A stretch of 34,473 nt of DNA from Burkholderiaceae bacterium (GTDB lineage Bacteria > Pseudomonadota > Gammaproteobacteria > Burkholderiales > Burkholderiaceae_C): contig JAIESZ010000216.1 in assembly GCA_019745615.1 (NCBI GenBank), forward strand, positions 1 to 34,473, in the 5' to 3' direction. The notes beneath the pieces were generated by a model. The model saw only the letters and a program-made list of their open reading frames with translations. It searched no databases and was not told the origin of the DNA. Position numbers and translations under genes: made by a program. This document shows, in pieces, positions 27,918-34,473 of the stretch; the stretch's first letter is position 1, and each line of letters begins with the position of its first letter.

Positions 27918-28036
27918 TGTGCGGCAGATTTCGCGTTGTTTCTTACCGGAACAGAGGTTACGCTACATGTTCGTTACGACTTTTACATGATCCTGTAGAT
28001 CAGCGAATACTCATAAAAAATGGAAGGATGACGTAG
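27917..28036 (+). pseudogene. Possible remnant of an SRAP (HMCES/YedK-like) gene start
   Basis: An ATG overlapping the PBP stop (TGATG) opens a 39-codon frame beginning MCGRF. That is the invariant N-terminus of SRAP-family DNA-protein cross-link sensors, where Cys2 is catalytic. The similarity stops almost at once, and the frame ends after MCGRFRVVSYRNRGYATC and about 20 further residues. AT-rich DNA follows. It may be a decayed or replaced gene, or chance; five residues are little evidence. Confidence 0.25.
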
Positions 28037-28117
28037 AGTGAATTTGTTTTGGTATTTAAATCAAAATTTGAGGTAATTTCATAATAAGCCTTGGTGTTGC
28101 TGCGTATTAATGAATAA

Positions 28118-28672
28118 TTACAGAGGATCTTTTGGTGTGATGACTGGTAATTTTTTATTTTCACGGATTATTTTTGCAAGTTGATCTGCCTCCGCTAGTA
28201 ATTGCAATACATCTGATTTTATTTTAATGAATTTTCGATATTCTAATGAGTCATTTGGTAAGGAATCTATTCCAGAGTATTTAGATAGATACGATTCAAT
28301 TCGTCTGGTGCGTTCTAGTTTCTCTGGTGCTCCAAGCTGGACAAGAAATACGCGCCAGTCCTTGTTACCCTTGGATGAGTTACATTGCTTGCAGCATGGC
28401 AGGAGATTTCCTAGTCGATGTCCATGCCCACTAAAGTTGGAGTTCTTGACTGTAGCAAATACATGATCCCAAGTTTGAGCCGGTTCATCACAGTATGCGC
28501 ACCGCAAATTCTCTGGATCTTGGCCAAGAGTGGCAATGGTTTCTCGTACAGTAGCAGCTGAGTACTCATCGCTGGGTGCGATAGCAGCAGCGAAGGCGTG
28601 GTTAATTGTTGTCTTGCGGCGCGCTAAAATAGCGTAAGGTTTTAAATGATTTTTGACAGATGAATAGTGCAT
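28118..28672 (-). CDS. HNH endonuclease
   Basis: The 184-residue protein has an HNH/zinc-ribbon core: CAYC (Cys58, Cys61), TWDH (Asp69-His70), GNLLPCCKQCNSSKG (Asn89, Cys94, Cys97, Asn98, Lys101). These are the metal-binding and catalytic elements of a beta-beta-alpha-metal nuclease. The N-terminus is basic and the C-terminal 80 residues are helical and charged. Base composition is AT-rich, unlike the PBP gene before it and the large gene after it, which suggests transfer. No methyltransferase, capsid or toxin partner adjoins it. It may be a solitary restriction-like or defence nuclease. There is no clear ribosome binding site upstream of the ATG at 28672. Confidence 0.82.
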   Translation of the reverse strand: MHYSSVKNHLKPYAILARRKTTINHAFAAAIAPSDEYSAATVRETIATLGQDPENLRCAYCDEPAQTWDHVFATVKNSNFSGHGHRLGNLLPCCKQCNSSKGNKDWRVFLVQLGAPEKLERTRRIESYLSKYSGIDSLPNDSLEYRKFIKIKSDVLQLLAEADQLAKIIRENKKLPVITPKDPL

Positions 28673-28721
28673 TTATTTTTTATTTTTAATAAACAGATGA
28701 AAAATTTTATATTTTGCAATA

Positions 28722-31325
28722 TCAAGCTACTCCATGTGTACTCTGCGGGGTATCTGAGGCTGCTTTGAAGTCGCCTTCGGCTGGGCGGCGCAGCACCTCC
28801 ATCAGTCGGGCCACGTCCAAGCATTGCACCAAAATTTTTCCTTCGTTCGCTTTGATGAGGCGCGTAATCAATCTGCCGTTGTGTCCCGGCAAAGAGGGGG
28901 CCACAATGATCTTGCTGCCCGAAAATGCCGTGACACCGTGCAGTTCATTCACCAGCAGTCCGACGCGCCTGCCTTCGTGTTGCAGCACAATGACTTGGCT
29001 TTGTTGGGTGATCTCTGAAGGCTCACCACGCAACAAGTGCCCCAGGTCAAAAACCCAGACGTAGCCTGTGATGTTGCCGTGGGATTTGCGTGCCAGTGTG
29101 CCAATGCAATAAGGCAAGCGCCCCGCCGAGACCGAGGCAATGGCGCTGGCGGGCAGAGCCTCTAGCACCCCTTGGGCATCGAGGGCAAAAATTCCGGCAT
29201 CCACAAAGAAGGTTGCCATCTCGTGGCTGTCGGTGGGGCTGGCATCGGCCTGTAGCGCTGTGCGGCGGCGGTTGACCGCATCGAGGGCACCGTTTTGTAC
29301 CGCCCCAAACAATTTGAAGGACAGCGCCAGCACATCGCTGCGGTAGCCATCGCTGATTTTGAATTCGCGGTAGCCGTTGGAGGCCGAGCAACCGATGATG
29401 CAGTAGTGGCCGTCATGCACCATCGTGCGCGAGAGGCTTTGGCCGTTGGGCAGGGTTGCCATGTCGGGTTGTAGCGCCATTTGGTGGCCTACGGGCCGGG
29501 CTGGGTCGGTGCTGGCAAGAACCAAGCCTTGGCGATCAACAAACACCGCCAGCGTACCGGGTTTGTTGGCCGTGGCCCCCTTGAGCATGGCAGCAAACTC
29601 GGTGCTGGAGTTAAAAACAATGCCAATGCCCCCGACGATGTTGGCATCGTCGCCCGGGGCGCGGATGGCCGCGTGGTACACGTAGGTCGGTTTGCCATCG
29701 TCCAAGGCCGAGGTCGTCCACGGGGTGACGTGGTACGACTGGGTGCTGGGCAGGGCCAGCACAGCGGCTACGGTCTCTTCTTCGATAAAGGTGCCAATGA
29801 CGCTGCTGCCGTCTTGGCAGGTCGGGCGGCTGGCAGCGACGATGCGACCTTGGCGGTCGTACACCACCAAGCGTGTATAGACGGTGTAGAGACCGTTGAT
29901 ATGCTCCAAAATGCGCCCAATGGCGTTGTAGTCGTTCGTGCTGGTGTGGGTGCCGCCGTTGGCTCGGTCGGCCAACAATGCCCGTAACTCGGGTGTCAAT
30001 GCCCACCAGCGGCAGTCGTTGGCCCGTTCGTACAGGTTGCGGTCGAGCAAATCGACCAGCAATTGCGTCAAAAACTCGCCATCGCGCATGCTCGAACTGA
30101 GCACCGTGTCGTACAAATCCCGGATCGATTGGGTGAACACCTCGTTGGTGCGTGCGCCGGTTTCGCCAATTTGATCCAGAATGGCTTTGAGTTTTTGCAC
30201 GTTGCCCGGCTGCCCGGCAGACATGACTTGGCCGTTCCAGACCACGCGGCGAATGGTGTTGGCCGCTGTGACAATTTCGTACAACGGGGGGCAAAAGGTT
30301 TGTGCGTGGGCCAACAGGCCTTGGGCGATGGCGGGTTCGAGGTTGTCGATGGCTCGCCCTGTTTTGGCCGAGAAGGCCAGCTCAATCGGCACCATGACTT
30401 GTCCCTTCCACCCGGCTGGGCCGGGGTAGCCTTGGTAGTTCTGTGCCACCATGGTTCGCACCAAATAGGTGCGTCCACCGTAGATCATTAACTGCGGCAC
30501 CCCGTTGGGGTTGGTGGGCACTGGGGCACCGATTGGAATCCACAGTGCATCGCTGCTAGAAACAACACGGTTTTGTGCGTTCAGCAGCAGCGCGATGTTG
30601 CGGTAATCTGCATCTTGCCGTGAGTGAAATATGCTGTCCATCTCGCGCTGAAAGCCAAAGCTCAGGCACAGTACACCCACCGGCTCGTTGGTGCGCGGGT
30701 CGAGCATGCGGTGTGAGTAGATGAGTGCGTGGCGCTTGCCTGGGCGCAGGTCGCTAGAGCGAAACGTCTCGACATAGCCATTGTTTTGCAGTGTTTGCCG
30801 AATCAGCGGGTCGCGGCTGCCTTCGACCGGTGAGTCTTCATCGGTTTGGGCCAGTACGTTGCCTCGGGGGTCCAGCAACAAAATTTCGTCGTACACCGTG
30901 TATTTGTTGCGGTATTCACGCAGCCGGGCGATGACCGGGCCGGGGTCTGGTTGGGTGCCCGCGACGAAGCGGCACAGTTCTTGGTCGGTGGCCAAGAAGC
31001 CGACATCGGCAGTGCGTTCGTAGAGGTTGCGCACCACGATGTCAATGACGTGGTGGGCGTGGGTGCCGATTTCGTCCATCACTTTGGTAATCGACTCATG
31101 CACCAAAGAGGTGACCAGATCGCCTTCCAGCCGTTGAAAGCCTTCGCGCGTAGCGGCCATCATCGGCAAAATGTTGTGCGCCTCTTCAGGACAGTTCATT
31201 TTGGCCGAGGCTTCTATTAGTCGCCACATCAGGTTGAGTTCGCGCAGCGAGGTTTCGCAGCGTGCAACATCGCGCATAAAGGGCATGAAGGTGTCGATAT
31301 GGACAGTGGCGCTCGATGATGGCAT
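28722..31325 (-). CDS. Soluble double-Cache-like protein with C-terminal CheW domain
   Basis: The 867-residue protein (from the ATG at 31325; the track's TTG at 31391 adds 22 residues) shows no signal peptide or membrane segment. It contains two related halves. Each has a helical lead-in ending in RNLYER (about 100-104 and 430-434), a (L/K)YTVY motif, and a Cache/PAS-like strand set (YDEILLLDPRGNVLAQTD; YTRLVVYDRQGRIVAASRP). Residues of about 701-846 are a CheW-like domain (ATFFVDAGIFALDAQGVLEALP, GYVWVFDLGHLL, VIVLQHEGRRVGLLVNELHGVTAF, KILVQCLDVARLMEVL). I infer a cytoplasmic sensor that docks to chemoreceptor/CheA arrays. It is GC-rich and divergent from the HD-GYP gene. No cheA or cheR/cheB lies nearby. 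Confidence 0.8.
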   Translation of the reverse strand: MPSSSATVHIDTFMPFMRDVARCETSLRELNLMWRLIEASAKMNCPEEAHNILPMMAATREGFQRLEGDLVTSLVHESITKVMDEIGTHAHHVIDIVVRNLYERTADVGFLATDQELCRFVAGTQPDPGPVIARLREYRNKYTVYDEILLLDPRGNVLAQTDEDSPVEGSRDPLIRQTLQNNGYVETFRSSDLRPGKRHALIYSHRMLDPRTNEPVGVLCLSFGFQREMDSIFHSRQDADYRNIALLLNAQNRVVSSSDALWIPIGAPVPTNPNGVPQLMIYGGRTYLVRTMVAQNYQGYPGPAGWKGQVMVPIELAFSAKTGRAIDNLEPAIAQGLLAHAQTFCPPLYEIVTAANTIRRVVWNGQVMSAGQPGNVQKLKAILDQIGETGARTNEVFTQSIRDLYDTVLSSSMRDGEFLTQLLVDLLDRNLYERANDCRWWALTPELRALLADRANGGTHTSTNDYNAIGRILEHINGLYTVYTRLVVYDRQGRIVAASRPTCQDGSSVIGTFIEEETVAAVLALPSTQSYHVTPWTTSALDDGKPTYVYHAAIRAPGDDANIVGGIGIVFNSSTEFAAMLKGATANKPGTLAVFVDRQGLVLASTDPARPVGHQMALQPDMATLPNGQSLSRTMVHDGHYCIIGCSASNGYREFKISDGYRSDVLALSFKLFGAVQNGALDAVNRRRTALQADASPTDSHEMATFFVDAGIFALDAQGVLEALPASAIASVSAGRLPYCIGTLARKSHGNITGYVWVFDLGHLLRGEPSEITQQSQVIVLQHEGRRVGLLVNELHGVTAFSGSKIIVAPSLPGHNGRLITRLIKANEGKILVQCLDVARLMEVLRRPAEGDFKAASDTPQSTHGVA

Positions 31326-31450
31326 GAGGGGCTTTCTGGGTGGTAGCGAGCTCAATCGCGTATTCTCAATGCAAGAGCCGGGCCATGACAATCAAGCTGA
31401 ACCGGGCCGGGAGATTGTCGCTGGAGGCAGGAGAACTTTCCAGAATTTTA

Positions 31451-31463
31451 ATGTAACTTACAT
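31451..31463. promoter_or_regulatory. Palindrome in the divergent promoter region
   Basis: ATGTAA-C-TTACAT is a perfect 13-bp palindrome lying 126 bp upstream of the Cache-CheW start and 111 bp upstream of the HD-GYP start. It is suited to a dimeric regulator serving both directions. The flanks are very AT-rich (AAAAAATAAAAAATC). No confident -35/-10 pair was found. Confidence 0.4.
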
Positions 31464-31573
31464 GATTTAAAAAATAAAAAATCAAAGAGAGTTAAGAAAT
31501 GTCTTTGATCAAGTAAAAGGCATAATACTTCGATGACCCCAATCTAACCATTCAAAAATTCAAGGTTCTTTTG

Positions 31574-34405
31574 ATGCGCGACTCTATTTTTCAGGCGAAA
31601 CCACTGCACATCGCACTTGCAAGTCTGATGCTGGGCTTGGTTGTCATTTTTTACCTATCGATGCAATCGATGACTTTGTACCTTGGTAATGAACGTGACT
31701 TACGGGTCGCTGATGACAAAGTAGAGCGCGTTAGTCGAGAACTAAACGGGGTGTTTGATGCCGAATTACTGCCGATGAAAAGTGCTATAAAAAATATTAG
31801 CAGAAACTCCATTGGTTACCGGAAAAACCCACGAAGCCCGACTTGGGCAACTTGGCCCAATGGCGGCAGCACTGCGACAAAACCCATCGGCTGGTTCTGT
31901 GTACGCTGGAACATTGAATGGTTCCTTTGTCTTGATGCGTAATCTCAAAGATCAACCCAAAGATCGTAAAACCTTCAATGCACCAGAAGAGGCTATGTTT
32001 TTAGTACAAAGCGTAGATCGTGACAAAGAGGATTTTATAGGATATTTTTACTTTTATGATGCTGGATTAAACTTAATTCAAACTTTAGAAAAACCAGAAT
32101 ACCAATTTGATCCACGCATTCGCCCTTGGTACTTACAAGCTAAATCTGCAAATACGCCAGATGGCATCATACAAACAGTACCTTATGTCTTCTCTTCTAA
32201 CCAAAAAATTGGTATTACTTTAGCCACCATTGGCGTAGGGAAAGAAGGTGTTGTTGGGATAGATATGAGTTTGACTGGTTTATCTCGTCTAGTAGAAAAG
32301 CAAAATATAACGCCATCAGCTGAGTTGGTTCTTTTTAATTCTTCTGGTGTTGTATTGGCTTACCGTGATGCTTCGAAAATTTTCAAGAAAAACAGTGCTG
32401 GGAAAGATGATGTAGTGCTGGTAAATGAACTTGGTGTTCCTGCGCTTTCTGAATTATTTGAAAAATGGAAAACCTACTCTTACAATAATAAAAATTCTGA
32501 AAAAACAAATTCGCAAATAAATGTAGATGGTGATAAATGGTATTATCGCGTAGAGTCAATAGATGACTCTGGTGCAGAGAGGTTATTTTTAGGTGTTGCT
32601 ATACCTTATGAGGAATTAATGGCCGATTCCATTCATATGCGTAACTTGTCAGTATTTTTGGGGTTGGTGTTTACTTTGTTAATGCTTCCAGCAGTATTTT
32701 ATGCATCAAAAAAAATATCAAGGCCTTTGCGTGATTTGGTGAAGATAGCAAATTCAATTCAGAGATTTGATTTTTCTGGCCCTGATCCGTTGCGAAGCAG
32801 TATTGCAGAAGTAGATAATTTAGCGCTTAATATGACAAGCATGAAGCATACGCTAAAGCGCTTCTTGGAAATATCTGGAGCTCTTAGTAGAGAAAGTGAT
32901 TTTGAAAAATTAATTAACATTATACTGCGAGAAACCATTTCGATATCTGGTGCTGTTGGTGGTTCTTTGATATTAATATCAAATGATGGGAAAGAAGCAA
33001 AAATTGCAGCGCAACAATTCAATAAAATTGAGCAGGATATTGCTGCCTTGCCGGCATACAATTTAAATGATGGGGAAAATATCCGCTAGAGGTTAGATCT
33101 ATAATGGATGGCTGCTTGAAATCAATTCGCGTCAGTAGAGATGATTCGTTGGATCTTATAAATTATTCTAATTTATTTAAATCATTTGATATTTTAAATG
33201 CACATATTGTTTCTTTGCCATTGCGCAATCGTTCTAATGAAGTTTTAGGGTCATTAGTTCTGAATTTGCCGATTTCTCCTGCTGACTATGCTAGTTCAGC
33301 ACCTATTCCTTCGGAGTTGTTGGCGTTTCTTGATGCATTATCAGGTACTGCTGCAGTGGCAATTGATAATCAGAAAATGATTCAAGATCAGAAAATATTG
33401 CTTGAGAGTTTAATTCAATTGGTGGCTGGTGCAATTGACGCTAAAAGCCCTTACAGTGGTAGCCACTGCCAACGTGTTCCTGAGCTTACAAAAATGTTAG
33501 CTCAGGCAGCTTGCGAGAAAAATGATGGGCCTTTTGCTCATTTTTCTCTGACGGAGGGGGATCGTGAGACTTTGCACATTGCAAGTTGGTTACATGATTG
33601 TGGCAAGGTGACTACACCAGAATTTGTTGTTGATAAAGCCACAAAACTGGAAACTATTTACGATCGAATTCACGAAATTCGTATGCGATTTGAAGTGCTA
33701 AAAAGAGATGCTGAAATTTCTGCCTATCAAGAAGCACTCTATAAATTTCCGGCTGAAACCATCAATATGGATGAACTGCAAAAAGTAATTATACAAAAAT
33801 GTTCAATTTTGGATGAAGAATTTAATTTTATTGCTGCTTGTAATGTTGGCGATGAATTTATGTCACCAGATAAAGTAGAACGACTGAATTCTATAGCGGA
33901 GCGACGTTGGTTAAGAACTATAGACGACAGCCTTGGTATCTCTTACCCAGAGTTATTGCGGCGCAAAGACCAACAGAAAACCAAACTCCCAGTTTTTGAA
34001 AATTTAATTTCAGATAAACCAGAGCATATTTTTCCGCGTGTAGGCCGTGACGTGATTGATACCGAAAATAATCCATGGGGATTTAAAATTTCTTCACCGG
34101 AAAATTTGTACAACCGAGGTGAGTTGTATAACCTCTCTATTGCCAGAGGAACATTAACTAATGAAGAACGTTATAAAATTAATGAGCATATTATTCAAAC
34201 CATAAAAATGTTGTCTGCACTACCTTTTCCAAAACATCTGAGCAGAGTAACTGAAATTGCTGGCGGACACCACGAAAAAATGGATGGCACTGGCTATCCA
34301 TATCGTTTATCTCAACAAGAGATGAGTATTGAGGCGCGAATTATGGCTATTGCAGATATATTTGAAGCACTAACTGCAGTAGACCGCCCATATAAAAAAG
34401 GGCGG
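31574..34405 (+). pseudogene. Broken Cache-HAMP-GAF-HD-GYP phosphodiesterase gene
   Basis: Three consecutive frames together encode one protein. Fragment 1 (from the ATG at 31574, AAGG 8 nt upstream) has the first membrane segment. Fragment 2 (to 33089) has a dCache domain (FDPRIRPWYLQAK), a second membrane segment, HAMP (KKISRPLRDLVKIANSI) and the start of GAF. Fragment 3 (33104-34417 in the track) has the rest of GAF and an HD-GYP domain (ASWLHDCGKVTTPEFVVDKATKLETIYDRIHEIRMRF ... GGHHEKMDGTGYPYRL). HD-GYP enzymes hydrolyse c-di-GMP. Breaks are at an A6 tract (31789-31794) and near 33079-33082. The 3' end is cut after DRPYKKG by an IS30-like element. The region is AT-rich. Confidence 0.85.
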
Positions 34406-34473
34406 ATTCAAAACTGAAGTGCAACACCTGTCATCCAGTAAGGTACGCAGATGCACAGCAAGCCCGAGAACTA
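34403..34473 (+). mobile_element. Left end of an IS30-like insertion sequence
   Basis: The HD-GYP reading frame loses family similarity at about 34402. The following GATTCAAAACTGAAGTGCAACACC has the look of an IS30-family terminal inverted repeat, and a transposase-like start follows 20 bp later. The exact boundary and any target duplication need the other end, which is outside the window. Host sequence next to the junction forms CCGCCC...GGGCGG (34384-34405). Confidence 0.6.
34451..34473 (+). CDS. IS30-family transposase N-terminus, cut by window edge
   Basis: An ATG at 34451 opens MHSKPENY and runs to the window end. It has the look of IS30-family transposases, which often begin with a short polar peptide ending in Y before QQLxPEER. 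AAGG lies about 8 nt upstream. Only eight residues are visible, so the call depends on the neighbouring inverted-repeat-like sequence and on the interrupted host gene. Confidence 0.5.

Noticed and set aside
29481-29987. Plus-strand ORFs opposite the Cache-CheW gene
   Set aside because: They are Gly/Val/Arg-rich shadows of a long minus-strand gene with coherent domains.

Overview
The window reads as chromosomal DNA of a betaproteobacterium, most likely a Comamonadaceae-type Burkholderiales. The evidence is the high-GC coding style, the conserved smc–zipA–ligA cluster, and several short dispersed repeats with a GCTATC...GTAGC core, a sequence type I associate with that family. Species cannot be named from sequence alone. 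Most of the window is GC-rich core genome. Three stretches are clearly richer in A+T and look accessory: about 14.25-16.2 kb, 28.0-28.7 kb and 31.4-34.4 kb.

Layout. At 1-210 is the 5' end of a tnpB gene (IS200/IS605 family, minus strand), absent from the ORF track because the window edge cuts it. From 398 to 4584 lies a branched-chain amino acid/amide-type ABC importer operon (two permeases, two ATPases, no binding protein) ending in a PaaI-like thioesterase. From 4748 to 8949 are two cyclic-di-GMP genes: a membrane PAS-GAF-GGDEF-EAL protein and a soluble SnoaL-like-GGDEF cyclase. The next two genes are tex and an HDOD protein. A 460-bp AT-rich spacer with a six-copy GACTAC tandem repeat precedes a Tat-type Ig/NHL lipoprotein. 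An AT-rich pair follows: an unknown small protein and a methyl-accepting chemotaxis protein.

From 16.28 to 18.5 kb is an arsenic resistance operon: palindromic operator, arsR, arsC, a 50-codon ORF and acr3. From 18.6 to 27.9 kb is a chromosome-maintenance and division block: smc, zipA, ligA and a class A penicillin-binding protein. After it come an AT-rich HNH endonuclease gene and a large minus-strand gene for an apparently soluble protein with two Cache-like halves and a C-terminal CheW domain. A divergent Cache-HAMP-GAF-HD-GYP gene follows. It is broken by two frameshifts and then cut by the left end of an IS30-like element at the right edge.

How it fits together. The accessory content is dominated by environmental sensing: two c-di-GMP proteins, an MCP, an HDOD protein, a Cache-CheW protein and a broken HD-GYP phosphodiesterase. 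The most novel-looking item is the transmembrane-free double-Cache-CheW protein. It could feed a cytoplasmic ligand signal into the chemotaxis array without being an MCP. Other points to follow up are the doubly degenerate ATP site predicted for the ABC importer, the dispersed repeat that appears to have expanded tex in frame, and the A6-tract frameshift in the HD-GYP gene.
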